Assembly (NCBI RefSeq): GCF_020179425.1 | Contig: NZ_JAILYM010000011.1 | Span: forward strand, 1-64,000 | Direction: 5' to 3' | DNA length: 64,000 nt | Source: Novosphingobium percolationis | GTDB taxonomy: Bacteria; Pseudomonadota; Alphaproteobacteria; Sphingomonadales; Sphingomonadaceae | Shown here: positions 8,841-18,288 of the stretch, piece after piece | How the letters are laid out: every line of letters starts with the position of its first letter | Numbering within the stretch: position 1 is the first letter of the stretch | The notes under the pieces: model-generated | The model's input: the letters and a program-made list of their open reading frames with translations, nothing else | What the model was told of the DNA's origin: nothing | The model's database searches: none | Program-made: the position numbers and the translations under genes

Positions 8841-10582
8841 TGGCTGCTCCTTTCATAATAGTCGCGGATCTTCTGCTGGATCAGTTCGGAGGTCTGCAGC
8901 TCGTCGGGGAGGCGCGCAGCGTCGGTGAACTCGGCGTAGACTTCCGAGAAATCCATGCGGGAGAGGTCAAGCCGGGCGAACTCGTCGAGCGTGAAGCCCA
9001 GGCACTGCTCGGACTTAGGCTTGGCCCAGGGCTTGGGCAGCTGCGCGCGGCCCTGCTCCTGCAAGATGCGGGTCAGCTTGGATTCAAAGCAGCAGTAGAC
9101 CTTCTTCTTGGTCAGACAGACGCCAAGGAAGCTCGAAGAGCAGTAGGTTCCGACATAAGCGCACAGGCCCTGCGCATCGCGTTGATGGAGAAGAATTTCC
9201 TCGCGACCGCAGCCGAGCGCAACCAGCAGCTGGATGCCCGGGATGAGCGGGAAGCCCTTGCCCTTGCAGCAGTTGAGCACGCCGAAAACCTTGGACGAGC
9301 AGGTCTCGCGCTCGCCCTTGAACAGGGTCATGGTCTCAGGATCGAATTCGCGCCGCGCCTGGTCCATCGCGCTCAAGGCGACGACCGCGTCCTTGAATTC
9401 GTCGTTGGCTTCACGCTGGATTGTCTCGCACGAGCCGTCGATGCAGTAGACGTCGCCATCGCAGACATATTGCTGGCCAGAACTCTCACTCGGTGGCACC
9501 GGGCACTCGTAGACGCGCTCGGCGGTCGCGCAGGGACTGTCACCCGTCAGGCAATCCTCGCGCACGAAATGGCAGCTGCCGTTCGCCTCGAGCTCGCTGC
9601 AATCATTGCCGGCGATCCTGGCTGAGCAGGTGTAATTGCGCTGCCAGGCCCAACATGGCTGGGTCACTGGCACGCCATCGACGATCCGGGTGACGGGATC
9701 GCTGTCGGTGCAGACCTCGCTGTCCTGCGAGCAATTGGCATCGCCCGCAAAACCCGAGCACTGGCTCTCATTGCGCTGGGTCGTCACCACGGTTTCGGTG
9801 GTCGTGGTGTAAGGCGTGGCGCCCTCGACCGGGGCGGTGCAGCTCACCAAGTCGACACGTAAGTCGCCGTAATTGCAGCCCCAGTAGATCCCGAAATAAG
9901 GATCGCAGAGGTTGATCGGCCAGGACTGAGTGACCGTGCACTGCGGTGCCGGATAATGGCTGCAAGCGTAGATGCTGGCGGGATCGACCCCGCTGCCGCC
10001 GACGCAGTAATAGCCATAGATTTGTCGTGGGGCCGCGCTGGCCTCCAGCGTGATCGGACAGGATGCGGACTTCTGCTCGGCCGTATAACCGGTGTTGCAG
10101 GTCGCCATGTAAGTCCCGACAGAGCCGGTACCCGGCGGCAGCGGCACGCAATTGCCCTTCGAGCCGGAAACCGACATGCCGCTGGTGTAGTCGAGCGGGG
10201 TCTCGCTGATCTTGCCCGATCGCGCGAGGATGCTCTTGATTTCCTGGGGTGAGAAGCGCGCCCGATTGTTCATCGAGTCCTCGATCGTGCGGATGGCCGT
10301 GTTGCCGGTGGCTGTACTGCGCGCCGCGCCCTCGATCCGGTCCGGATGGGCGGCCAGATCTTCCAGACTCTGCGTCCCGGCGGGGTTGAAACCGGGAACG
10401 CGCGAGGCATCGGGTGCAGTCGTCGCTGCATTCTTCACCTGGTCGATCACCGCGTTGCCGAATGCCTTGCCATCGGCCTTCGCGTCCGCGGTCGTCTGCC
10501 CTGAATTCGATTGGGCCGTGGCCGACTGAACCGCGCCAGCCGATAGCAGCCCGGCGCAAAGCAGCATCAGGATCTGTCTCAT
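8837..10582 (-). CDS. traN: TraN, outer-membrane mating-pair stabilisation protein
   Basis: The product has 581 residues from the ATG at 10582. That start is chosen because it begins a good signal peptide (MRQILMLLCAG...) and overlaps the trbC stop by 4 bp; a longer in-frame reading to 10726 lacks a signal sequence. The protein is extremely cysteine-rich (CSHYPAPQC, CTVTQSW, CCKGKG, CCFESK), as expected for TraN (602 residues in F). It acts as the adhesin that recognises the recipient outer membrane. Many disulfides imply dependence on the TraF and DsbC proteins of the same operon. Confidence 0.92.
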   Translation of the reverse strand: MRQILMLLCAGLLSAGAVQSATAQSNSGQTTADAKADGKAFGNAVIDQVKNAATTAPDASRVPGFNPAGTQSLEDLAAHPDRIEGAARSTATGNTAIRTIEDSMNNRARFSPQEIKSILARSGKISETPLDYTSGMSVSGSKGNCVPLPPGTGSVGTYMATCNTGYTAEQKSASCPITLEASAAPRQIYGYYCVGGSGVDPASIYACSHYPAPQCTVTQSWPINLCDPYFGIYWGCNYGDLRVDLVSCTAPVEGATPYTTTTETVVTTQRNESQCSGFAGDANCSQDSEVCTDSDPVTRIVDGVPVTQPCWAWQRNYTCSARIAGNDCSELEANGSCHFVREDCLTGDSPCATAERVYECPVPPSESSGQQYVCDGDVYCIDGSCETIQREANDEFKDAVVALSAMDQARREFDPETMTLFKGERETCSSKVFGVLNCCKGKGFPLIPGIQLLVALGCGREEILLHQRDAQGLCAYVGTYCSSSFLGVCLTKKKVYCCFESKLTRILQEQGRAQLPKPWAKPKSEQCLGFTLDEFARLDLSRMDFSEVYAEFTDAARLPDELQTSELIQQKIRDYYERSSQ

Positions 10583-11334
10583 CGATCCTCTCCCTTTTCG
10601 AGGCGGGCAAGATGGAGGCGCGCCAGCGCGGCCCCGGGGCCGGCACCGTCCTTGAAGGTTTCGAGGACCTGCCCGACCGTCACATTGCCGGTCAGCCGGT
10701 CGTGAGGCGGCGGAACGTCCTGGCAATCAAAGCCATCGCAAGGAGCGAAGTCGCTCCCCACCATGACAAAGCTCGGTGCGGCCTCGATGTGAAAGGCGCG
10801 GAACAGACGCGGGTCGATGCCGAGCGCCTGCGGGGCATCCTCGCCTTGCCAGATCTCGGTCAGGAGCGCCTTGAACCGGGCGGAATCGCCGGATGGAAAG
10901 CCCCGCAGCACCGTCACGCCGCCGGCGCGGCCCATGTCGCGCACCACGGCCTTCAAGGCCTCGGGCGGCATCGACAGGCTGGCAAAGGCGATGAAGCGCG
11001 GGCTCTCGCCAAGCGGCGCCTTTTCCGCCTCAGCCCGCTCGCGAACCATCGCATCGAAATCGAGGACGTCCGTGCTTTTCGACATAGGTGGCAGGCTGTC
11101 GGCATAGCGTGCGCCAGCGGATTGGGCCCGGTCCTGGGTTTGGAGCGCGTCATGGTGCAGCGCTTCGGCCCGCCCGCGGACTGTCGCCGCCAGGGCGGCT
11201 GCGTCCTCGGCATGCTCTGCCGAGCGGGCACGAATGGCGTCGAGGTCGATGCCGTCGGGGGCACTCTGAGCGAGCGCGAGGCCCGCGAGGGGTACGGCCA
11301 GTCCCAGCGGGATGAGAAGGAGTTTCCGGTTCAT
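10579..11334 (-). CDS. trbC: TrbC, F-type pilus assembly protein
   Basis: The product has 251 residues from the ATG at 11334, preceded by the 4 bp ATGA overlap with traU. The N-terminal signal peptide ends near GLALAQS. The conserved TrbC core lies in the C-terminal half (FIAFASLSMPPEAL, VLRGFPSGD, PSFVMV). This is a type-F TrbC periplasmic protein needed with TraW for pilus assembly; in some F-like systems traW and trbC are fused, here they are separate. An open frame extends upstream inside traU but has no signal sequence and is not used. Confidence 0.92.
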   Translation of the reverse strand: MNRKLLLIPLGLAVPLAGLALAQSAPDGIDLDAIRARSAEHAEDAAALAATVRGRAEALHHDALQTQDRAQSAGARYADSLPPMSKSTDVLDFDAMVRERAEAEKAPLGESPRFIAFASLSMPPEALKAVVRDMGRAGGVTVLRGFPSGDSARFKALLTEIWQGEDAPQALGIDPRLFRAFHIEAAPSFVMVGSDFAPCDGFDCQDVPPPHDRLTGNVTVGQVLETFKDGAGPGAALARLHLARLEKGEDR

Positions 11335-12344
11335 AGTGCGCAGCAGTTCCGCTTGCGCCAGACGAGGTAGCCCATGTCCTCGCCGATCGCGGGGATGACC
11401 TGTCCGGCCGATTGAAAGGTGGTGGCGGCACCGATCGGGGGGCAGGCATAGCGCCCCTTGGTCGCCGGGTTCGGATTGGTGGCCTGGAAGCGGTATTGCT
11501 GCTTGCGCATCACCGGCATCAGGTATTTGCCGCAGAGTCCCTTGCTGCCCATCGTGCCCCAGGCGACGAGCTCGCGGTGGAGCTTGTAGGCAAAGCGCGA
11601 GAGCACGAGCCGCGAAGCCTGGACATGCCCGATCGAGGCCGAGACGTTGCCGTTCATCGGGTACATCGAGCCCTGGCAGCCAGCGCACCAGAACATCTCG
11701 TCAACCGGCAGGTGGACTGTCGAGGACACGCAATCGGCAGCGCAGGCGGCGAGCGCGAGCGGGTTGGCGAACAGGACCGCCTCGGGATTGATGATCGCGG
11801 TGAGTTCGCTGTCCTGCCAGAGCGGATCGATCTCGGAGATGTAGAGAATGTCGATCGAGCCCGATTCCAGGCACAGGAAATCGGTGACGATCTCCATCCA
11901 GTAGATCAGTGGATAGGCATACCAGTGGACGTGCCAGCTCGAGTAATTCTGGCTTGCCCCACCGATCGCCGATGGCCCCTTGATCGAGCGAAAACCGATA
12001 TCGAACCCAGGATCGAGCTTCATCCCGCCCAGGTTGACGAAGCACCATGGCTTCATGCTGACGTCGGCAAGTCGGACCGGCTCCCAGAAGCCCATGGCGA
12101 TGCCCGGCCGCAAACCGCAAAGGCACAGCGGCAGGGTCGGGTTGGAAGGATCTGGACGGCTCGACGGCCAGATCTTGAGGCCCCCGACCGAGATCGGAAA
12201 CAGGCAGGACCAGCAGATGTCAGTGATCGGGTTGACGAAGCTGCCGGTGCAGCGGCCGGGGCCCGCATCTGCACTGGCTGGACTGGCCAGCATCAGGCCC
12301 AGCGCTCCGAGCGCAGCCGCTACCAGACGACGAAGATGTGTCAT
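11331..12344 (-). CDS. traU: TraU, conjugative transfer protein
   Basis: The product has 337 residues (F TraU has 330) with a signal peptide ending ASPASA. It is Cys-rich, with CWSCLFP, CLCG and CAACAADC motifs typical of TraU. TraU is periplasmic and is needed more for DNA transfer than for pilus assembly in F. It shares 4 bp overlaps with traW and trbC. Its disulfides again fit the presence of two thioredoxin-fold proteins in the operon. Confidence 0.94.
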   Translation of the reverse strand: MTHLRRLVAAALGALGLMLASPASADAGPGRCTGSFVNPITDICWSCLFPISVGGLKIWPSSRPDPSNPTLPLCLCGLRPGIAMGFWEPVRLADVSMKPWCFVNLGGMKLDPGFDIGFRSIKGPSAIGGASQNYSSWHVHWYAYPLIYWMEIVTDFLCLESGSIDILYISEIDPLWQDSELTAIINPEAVLFANPLALAACAADCVSSTVHLPVDEMFWCAGCQGSMYPMNGNVSASIGHVQASRLVLSRFAYKLHRELVAWGTMGSKGLCGKYLMPVMRKQQYRFQATNPNPATKGRYACPPIGAATTFQSAGQVIPAIGEDMGYLVWRKRNCCAL

Positions 12345-12970
12345 GGGCGGACTCCTTGACGGGGTGGAAGGACGATCTCGCTGACTTCGAGTGCGCGGCC
12401 TTGCTGGCGCACCCGCGCGGGTACCGCGCCGATCCCAAAGTGGCGGATGAGTTTGCCGCCCTGATCGAAGTAGAAGCGCCGCTGCCGTGCCTTCATCAGC
12501 TCGAGCGGAGCGCCTTTGGTGAGGATGAGCTTCGCAGCCCTAGACTGGCTCAGCGCCCAGGCGAGCTGCTCGGGATCGTCGCCGTCGAAGAACAGGAGCT
12601 CGGCGCGCAGTGGCACGCTGTCGAGCGGGTTCACGCGCGTGCCGCGGGCATGAATGAGCTCGCCCTTGGCGCCTCGAATATCGGTCTCGAGCGTGATCGT
12701 CGGATCAAAGCTCCAGCGGCGGGCGGCGCTCGCGCGGACGAGCCCGTCGACCGGTTCGGGCCGGTTGACCCGGGTCGCCGTGCGCTGCTGCAGTTCCTGA
12801 TTGAGCCGCTTGGTCTCGCCCGACTTTTCCATGGCGGTCAGCCGCGTATGGATCTGCTCAAGGAGATCGCGCTCGATCACCGGGAAGACCGCGCCTTGCT
12901 GACCATAGTCACGAGCCTCGGCCGCAGGGACGCAGGCGAGGCAGAGCGGAAGGAAAAGCGCGCGCCTCAC
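12341..12970 (-). CDS. traW: TraW, pilus assembly protein
   Basis: The product has 209 residues (F TraW has 210), with a short signal peptide ending AAEARDYG. It contains the TraW signatures GAVFPVIE near the N-terminus and a C-terminal FYFDQGGKL segment. It is a periplasmic partner of TrbC and TraU in the F-type pilus machine. The start codon overlaps the stop of the S26 peptidase gene by 4 bp. Confidence 0.92.
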   Translation of the reverse strand: MRRALFLPLCLACVPAAEARDYGQQGAVFPVIERDLLEQIHTRLTAMEKSGETKRLNQELQQRTATRVNRPEPVDGLVRASAARRWSFDPTITLETDIRGAKGELIHARGTRVNPLDSVPLRAELLFFDGDDPEQLAWALSQSRAAKLILTKGAPLELMKARQRRFYFDQGGKLIRHFGIGAVPARVRQQGRALEVSEIVLPPRQGVRP

Positions 12971-13488
12971 AGGATCGACCTCCCACTGCCAAGAATGTGG
13001 CCACGGCAGGCAAAGCCCACTTCGGCGTAGCGGCTGTCGAAGCCGCGCGGATGGTCGCTCCCGACATAGAAGCAGTTCCGCGGGATGACGCCTTCGGGTC
13101 CGGGGCTGAGCTTGAGCCCGAGCCGGGTTTTCGTCAGACGCGCGCCGACCTTGCGCCCGTTGACCAAGACCTCGGCGCCCTCGTGGCTCACCACGTCGCC
13201 CGGCAGGCCGAGCACGCGCTTGCCGAAAAGGTGCGGACCTTTCCCGAAATGCCTCTCGAGCATCGGCGAGGCTGGCGGCTCGAAGAAGATCAGGCTGCCG
13301 CGCGAAATCGGCGCCGACTTGTCGAGCCAGAAGGCCCAGTTGGGCAGGCTCGGGCTCGCATTTATGAGAAATGCATGGTCCTCACCGAAAGCGGCGATCG
13401 GCGCCCAGGCAAACGGCAGGGCGACAATCCCGGTGAGGAGCAACGGACGCCGGACCCGGCGCAGCGTGCGGGCGACAAGATCCGTCAT
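12967..13488 (-). CDS. S26-family signal peptidase of the tra operon (conjugative TraF/LepB-like)
   Basis: The product has 173 residues with an N-terminal membrane anchor (about residues 17-35). It contains the S26 serine-lysine dyad: Ser47 in SPSLP and Lys90 in KRVLGLPGD. A C-terminal GSDHPRGFDSRY box follows. Such peptidases occur in F-type clusters of alphaproteobacteria and are presumed to process the pilin or other secreted Tra proteins. F itself uses the host LepB for propilin. The gene lies between trbI and traW with 4 bp overlaps on both sides. Processing of TraA by this enzyme is inference. Confidence 0.88.
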   Translation of the reverse strand: MTDLVARTLRRVRRPLLLTGIVALPFAWAPIAAFGEDHAFLINASPSLPNWAFWLDKSAPISRGSLIFFEPPASPMLERHFGKGPHLFGKRVLGLPGDVVSHEGAEVLVNGRKVGARLTKTRLGLKLSPGPEGVIPRNCFYVGSDHPRGFDSRYAEVGFACRGHILGSGRSIL

Positions 13489-13871
13489 GGCCGCTTCTCC
13501 CGGCCAAGCTTGGCGGCAACCCGCTGCTCGAGTTCGCCCGTGGCATCGGGGACGTCACCGCTGAGCACCGCTTCGGCGACCAGCACAACCCGACCATTGC
13601 TGCCCATTTCGCGCACAGCGGCCTCGGCGGCCTGAAGGTAAGCCAGCGTCCGAGCCTGCCCATCCTCGGGCGCCTTGCCGCTGCGCGCTTCGGCATCGAC
13701 GAAGCGCGCGATCGTTTCAGACAGGCGCACGGTGACGATTTGCTCACGGGGACGCGCCACTTCGCGGCTGACCCAGGCGCCCCAGAGAAGGAGGCAGACC
13801 GCGAGGAGTACGCCGCCAAGCCGGAGCACAAGGGAACGATTGAAGGACTGAAATGGTCGAGCATCAGCCAT
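13485..13871 (-). CDS. trbI: TrbI, type-F inner-membrane pilus assembly protein
   Basis: The product has 128 residues, the same length as F TrbI. It has a single transmembrane helix (about 13-33) followed by a periplasmic alpha-helical region with VVLVAEAVLSGD. In F, TrbI influences pilus retraction. It overlaps the S26 peptidase by 4 bp and the upstream 127-residue gene by 8 bp. The assignment rests on size, topology and position between traC and traW, as in F. Confidence 0.88.
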   Translation of the reverse strand: MADARPFQSFNRSLVLRLGGVLLAVCLLLWGAWVSREVARPREQIVTVRLSETIARFVDAEARSGKAPEDGQARTLAYLQAAEAAVREMGSNGRVVLVAEAVLSGDVPDATGELEQRVAAKLGREKRP

Positions 13872-14247
13872 TGGTGGTCTCCTTGGATGCCGGAGCGAGC
13901 GCTATTTCGAGGCGCTTCAGGAACCGCGGTGCGCGTGCCACGAGCACGCCAAGCGAGGTCGCGAGGAACACGCCCTGAAGGTCCTGCGAGAAGGCAATCC
14001 GCCGGATTGCGTCCGCCTCGCGGTAATGGTCGGCAAGATTGGCAAGCTGCGAGAAGAGAAGTCCCAGGTCCCAGCCCGCGAGGAATAGGAACGCAAAGAG
14101 CGGCAGTCCGAGCACAATCAGCAGGCTCGAGACCGCAAAACGCGAGGCCTCGATGAGGAGAAAGCATGTCCCCTGCAGAAACGGCAGTAGGCGCTGAGGC
14201 GGCGACCACACGCCGATGTGGTCGAAGGGTGTCTGGTGGAAGGCCAT
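13864..14247 (-). CDS. Multi-pass membrane protein in the traC-trbI gap, unknown
   Basis: The product has 127 residues with a strongly hydrophobic middle (about 24-66, probably two helices) and a third hydrophobic stretch near 90-103. No named F Tra protein was recognised. It overlaps the traC stop by one base and trbI by 8 bp, so it is an integral part of the operon. Because all its neighbours are conserved F-type components in conserved order, it is either an alphaproteobacterial addition to the apparatus or a diverged equivalent of a small F membrane protein. Confidence 0.7.
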   Translation of the reverse strand: MAFHQTPFDHIGVWSPPQRLLPFLQGTCFLLIEASRFAVSSLLIVLGLPLFAFLFLAGWDLGLLFSQLANLADHYREADAIRRIAFSQDLQGVFLATSLGVLVARAPRFLKRLEIALAPASKETTNG

Positions 14248-16799
14248 CAGCGCTCTCCCAACGGCAGGCCCGCAACCTTTCGGATCGCATCGGCGAGCGG
14301 CATGCCGCGGGCCTCGAGCGCCTGGATCGCGGCGTAAGTGTCGGGGTCGGACGAAAAGATCGTCGCCGAGAGCGAATCCAGAACCAGACGGCCGATGGCC
14401 TCGGTCTCAGGCCCCTTGATGAAGATCTCGGAATACTCCGCGCCCGAGCGCTTCAGCGACCGGATCAGGGTCTCGGTGCGATCGTCCATGTCGAGCCGGG
14501 CGCTCTGCCGGAAATCGGCAATCGTCTCGGCCTTCTGCTGGAGGATCAGCATCCAGTCGCTGTTTTCGAGTGCCGCGCGCGCGCCGTCAGACTTGTAGTA
14601 GTCGTTCAGGGACTGGGTGGCGGTCGCAAGCGCGCCGCCATATTTGCGCGCGGTGCGAGCATAAGTCTCGACGAATTCGCCCATCGAGCCGCCCCGCAGC
14701 ATTGACCAGGCCTCGTCGATCAGCAGCAGCTTACGCGTTGCTCGCGACGTGCGCGTCATGGCCTGGCCGGTCATGAACATGATCGCCGAGAGGACCACGC
14801 TCCTGAGTTCCTCGCGGCTCGCAAGGTCGCTCATCTCGAAGACGGTGAAATCATCGTCGAGCGCGAAGCTGGCCTGCCCTGAAAAGAACCCGCCATAGCT
14901 GCCGCCCCGGCAGTAGGGCGCGATCGCGGTCGCAAGATTGACGCCGAGCTCGCCGCCGCCCTGTTCGAGGGCCGCCGCGATATCGTCGATGCCGCCGCCG
15001 CTGCCGAGCGTGTCCCAGACCGTCGTCACCGCTCGGTCGATGAGGCCGCGCTCGGTATCGCTCGGCTTGTCATCGTGCCGCGCCATCTGGCCGATGATCG
15101 CCTTGATCATCGCGAAGCAATCGAGCCGGTAGTCTTCATCGCCCGCCGCCCGGGCATCGTCGACCATCGAGAAGGGATTGAGCGAGAAGCCCGCCGCCAG
15201 CGTGAACTCGACGAACCGGCCGCCCTGAAGCTTCACCGAATGCTCGAACGAACGGCCATCGTCGATCACGACGACCTTGGCGCCCGCGCCGCGAAGGGCC
15301 GCGCAAAGCTCCTGGAGCAGGACCGACTTGCCCGACCCCGACTTGCCGCAGATGGCGATGTTATGGTTGCCGGCCCCATTCTCGAACGGCGACCACCAGA
15401 AGGGCTGGCCGCGGCGACCGACCAGCAGGAGATGGGGCACGGCGCGACCGAGATATTCGCCCTGCATCGGCGCGATATTGGCCGCCGTGGTCGAAAGCAT
15501 GGTGCGCATGCGCTTCAGGCGCAGCATGTCGTCGGCCAGCCCATCGGCGAGGCTTAAGGGGAAGGCTGCAACCAGGCCCTGGAGCTGGAGAAAGCGCTCG
15601 TCGGCGAGATCCCAGCCTGCCGCCTTGAAGATCGCCTTGATGACGCGTTCATGCGCGTCGCCCTGGCCGAGCGGCGAATAGCTGGTGAGCCCGTAGAACA
15701 GCTTCACCAGCTTCTTGCCGGCCTGCAGTTCGTTTTGGACGTGCCGCCACTCGGCAGACTGGTCGGCAAGCTTGGGCAGGAAACGCGCACTCTTGGTCTG
15801 GCTCAGGCTCGTGGTGCGCATGAACTTGTAGCCGGCGCGCGCCGAGGCGGCTTCCTGGTCGGGATAGACCAGACACAGCATGGTCGCGGTGGGGCAAGGA
15901 AAACGCAGCTTGTCGGTGAACATGTCGCCGATGAGGCGCGCACATTCCCAAGGCGCCCAGCGTTCGGGGAACGCGCGCACGGCAAAATGGCGCAGATCGA
16001 AGCTATCGGGCAGGCATTCGCCGACTTCGGGATGGCCCGCGCGGTCGCGGCCGATCTCGCGGAACCGCTCGGTTCGCAGCACCATGCGGTCGTCTTCAAC
16101 CTCGATCTCGATGTCGCTGCGGATCGCCTGGGCGTCGATCTGCTCGAGCGGATTCCAGCTTTCGCGCTCGGGTTCGCGGGCCGTGGTCGGCGAGGTCAGT
16201 TCGTCGATCAGCCCGATCAGCGCCGAGGGCCGCAGCGCATGGGCTTCAAGGCCGAGCGAATGAATGAGACCCAGGAGCCCCTCGCGGCATTCGGCGAGTT
16301 CGGCATCGGCGACATGCGCGCTTTCTGGCACGCCCAAAGAGACGATCAGACGGCTGCTGCGGACATGGAAGGGCGCGTGCGCCGACCCGCTCTCCCAGAC
16401 GAGATCGTAGAACCGGGCGATCCGCTCCCGCGCGATCGCTTCGTAAATCCCGCCCTGCTCGTAGCGGGGTGCGAACCACGGCGAGACGACCTGCCCAATG
16501 CGGGGGCTCGCGAAATTGAGCACCTGGAGGCAGGCGCCCTGGGGCAGCCCTTCAGAGAAGAACTGACCTAGGATCTCGCCAGTGCGCTCATCAGCGCCGA
16601 TGAGCGGCGTCACCTCGAGAATGAAGCCCTTGGAGCGGGCATTACGGTAAAGCCCGGCGCTCTCGTCGAAGACCCGGTACGGGAGCCAGTCCGAGAACAT
16701 GTCGAGGCCGAAGCTCATGCGCGGCTTTTCCGCCGAGGCCGTGTCCGCAAACAGCGAGCCCATCAGCGCATCGCGCGCGCTGGCAAGCGAGAGAGTCAT
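14247..16799 (-). CDS. traC: TraC, VirB4-like ATPase of the type IV secretion system
   Basis: The product has 850 residues (F TraC has 875). The N-terminal TraC_F_IV domain contains the PCPTATMLCLVYPD region. The C-terminal ATPase has Walker A GKSGSGKS near residue 480 and Walker B LLLIDEAWSML near residue 690. TraC powers pilus biogenesis at the inner membrane. It overlaps traV by 4 bp (ATGA) and the next gene by 1 bp. Confidence 0.96.
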   Translation of the reverse strand: MTLSLASARDALMGSLFADTASAEKPRMSFGLDMFSDWLPYRVFDESAGLYRNARSKGFILEVTPLIGADERTGEILGQFFSEGLPQGACLQVLNFASPRIGQVVSPWFAPRYEQGGIYEAIARERIARFYDLVWESGSAHAPFHVRSSRLIVSLGVPESAHVADAELAECREGLLGLIHSLGLEAHALRPSALIGLIDELTSPTTAREPERESWNPLEQIDAQAIRSDIEIEVEDDRMVLRTERFREIGRDRAGHPEVGECLPDSFDLRHFAVRAFPERWAPWECARLIGDMFTDKLRFPCPTATMLCLVYPDQEAASARAGYKFMRTTSLSQTKSARFLPKLADQSAEWRHVQNELQAGKKLVKLFYGLTSYSPLGQGDAHERVIKAIFKAAGWDLADERFLQLQGLVAAFPLSLADGLADDMLRLKRMRTMLSTTAANIAPMQGEYLGRAVPHLLLVGRRGQPFWWSPFENGAGNHNIAICGKSGSGKSVLLQELCAALRGAGAKVVVIDDGRSFEHSVKLQGGRFVEFTLAAGFSLNPFSMVDDARAAGDEDYRLDCFAMIKAIIGQMARHDDKPSDTERGLIDRAVTTVWDTLGSGGGIDDIAAALEQGGGELGVNLATAIAPYCRGGSYGGFFSGQASFALDDDFTVFEMSDLASREELRSVVLSAIMFMTGQAMTRTSRATRKLLLIDEAWSMLRGGSMGEFVETYARTARKYGGALATATQSLNDYYKSDGARAALENSDWMLILQQKAETIADFRQSARLDMDDRTETLIRSLKRSGAEYSEIFIKGPETEAIGRLVLDSLSATIFSSDPDTYAAIQALEARGMPLADAIRKVAGLPLGER

Positions 16800-17422
16800 G
16801 GTTTTTGACCTTCCTGAGAAGCGGGCTCCTCATGGTGTGCATCAGGGTGGGGGACCCGGGCCGGGAGGGAGGCAGTCCCGGGTCCCCCGGCCGGCGCGTG
16901 CTGCAAGGGGGCAGTCAGCACGTCCGGCACGGCGGTGGTGGTAGGATCGGCAGGAAGATCGGCCGGGGGACCGACCGGGCGCGGCGGCTCCGCCGCGCTC
17001 TCGGGATGACGAGCGGCGCTCACTGCACGGGCGAGTGCCCGAGCGACTTCGCGGCGGCTCGCCGGATCCTGAAACTGGCTGGCCGCGCTCGTCGGCAGCG
17101 GCACCTCGACGACCCGCGCTTCATGCGTCCGCCCATCTGCGTCGCGATAGGCCGCGAGCACGACGCGCAGCCGTCCTTTGGATATCTCCGGCTGGATGCG
17201 GGCCGATGGCTGCCTCATCGCTTCGGGCGTTTTGCCGGAAGCCTGGGTGGCCGCTTCATCGATCACCGAAGTCGGCGCGCAATTGCCCTCCGGTGCCCGG
17301 CACGAGAAGCTCCCTTTGACGTTGCCGCCGAGCACCGTGCAGCCGCTGGTGATGACAACGAGGGCAGCGAGCGCCGCAAGACGCAGCGGTGCGAGTGAAT
17401 GTCTGTCGGAGCGGTGCATCAC
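16796..17422 (-). CDS. traV: TraV, outer-membrane lipoprotein of the T4SS core complex
   Basis: The product has 208 residues (F TraV has 171) with a lipoprotein signal peptide and lipobox ending ITSGC at about residue 28. This is followed by the conserved TraV segment with paired cysteines (GSFSCRAPEGNC). The C-terminus is proline-rich and low-complexity. TraV anchors the TraB/TraK core to the outer membrane. It overlaps dsbC and traC by 4 bp each. Confidence 0.88.
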   Translation of the reverse strand: MMHRSDRHSLAPLRLAALAALVVITSGCTVLGGNVKGSFSCRAPEGNCAPTSVIDEAATQASGKTPEAMRQPSARIQPEISKGRLRVVLAAYRDADGRTHEARVVEVPLPTSAASQFQDPASRREVARALARAVSAARHPESAAEPPRPVGPPADLPADPTTTAVPDVLTAPLQHAPAGGPGTASLPARVPHPDAHHEEPASQEGQKP

Positions 17423-18288
17423 TGGCCTCCCTTGTTCGGGGTGAGGCCAAGGAAGCGGCGGATCTCGCTCGCCGGGCGATAGCCCTGCAGAACCGCGCCA
17501 TCGCTCGCCCGCACCAGCACCGGGGTGCCGTTGAAGCCATTCGTTTTGGCGAAAGCCTCGTTTGCATCGAGGCCCTTGGGCTTGCAGCCCGGTCGCGCCT
17601 TCGGCGCCTCACCGGCATAGGCGGCATGGAGCGCGGCGGCCGGATCGGACGCGCAGAGGACGGCCTCAGACAGCGCCCGGCTCTTGGCGCCGAAGATCGA
17701 GATCGGCCGTTCCTCGACCTGGACGTTCGCCTTCGTGAGTTCGCCGGTCAGCCGCTGGCAGTAGCCGCAGTGGAAGTCCGAAAAGACCACCACCTTGGGA
17801 CCTGCCGGATTGCCCCAGCGCACAGCGCCATCGGCGGGCAACTTGGCGAGATCGACCTTGGTCGGGACCGCGTTCGCCGGCTCTTCGTCCTGCGCCTTGC
17901 TCTCGGCGCCCGCGCGCGCTGCGCCGGCGGCGATGAGGTCAGGGTTGAGCTCGAGCAGGCGCGCTGCCGTCACATCTCGGCGCGTCTCCATATCGTAGAG
18001 CCGCCCCACCAGGAGGTAGCGGGCAGACGCATCGACGTAGAACAGCGTGCTCCCCGACACGACCTCGCACAGCCCGCCGAAGCCCTCGCAAGTGAGTGCG
18101 TCGATCGGCGTCTTGGGAAGGCGTGCCTTGAGTGCAGCGCGCACGGCGCTCGAGGTGTCGCTCGCCTGGGCCGGCGCAGACGTCACCGCCGCGAGACCGA
18201 GGCTGACGACGGCGAAGGCCGTCGTGAGGGCAAGCGCTGCCGTTGCGGCGCGGGCTTTGAAACCCGGCCGGAAATCCGTGTAATTCAT
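17419..18288 (-). CDS. dsbC: DsbC-family periplasmic disulfide isomerase of the tra operon
   Basis: The product has 289 residues with an N-terminal membrane/signal segment (about 12-40), a DsbC_N dimerisation region, and a thioredoxin domain with the active-site CGYC (about residues 174-177) in the context FSDFHCGYCQRL. A cis-Pro-containing GTPVLV loop lies near residue 250. It probably isomerises disulfides in Cys-rich TraN, TraU and TraH, a job done partly by TrbB in F. It overlaps traB and traV by 4 bp. Confidence 0.9.
   Translation of the reverse strand: MNYTDFRPGFKARAATAALALTTAFAVVSLGLAAVTSAPAQASDTSSAVRAALKARLPKTPIDALTCEGFGGLCEVVSGSTLFYVDASARYLLVGRLYDMETRRDVTAARLLELNPDLIAAGAARAGAESKAQDEEPANAVPTKVDLAKLPADGAVRWGNPAGPKVVVFSDFHCGYCQRLTGELTKANVQVEERPISIFGAKSRALSEAVLCASDPAAALHAAYAGEAPKARPGCKPKGLDANEAFAKTNGFNGTPVLVRASDGAVLQGYRPASEIRRFLGLTPNKGGQ

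Noticed and set aside
10583..10726. N-terminal extension of TraN
   Set aside because: The extension is Arg/Pro-rich, lies inside trbC and would hide the signal peptide that starts at 10582.
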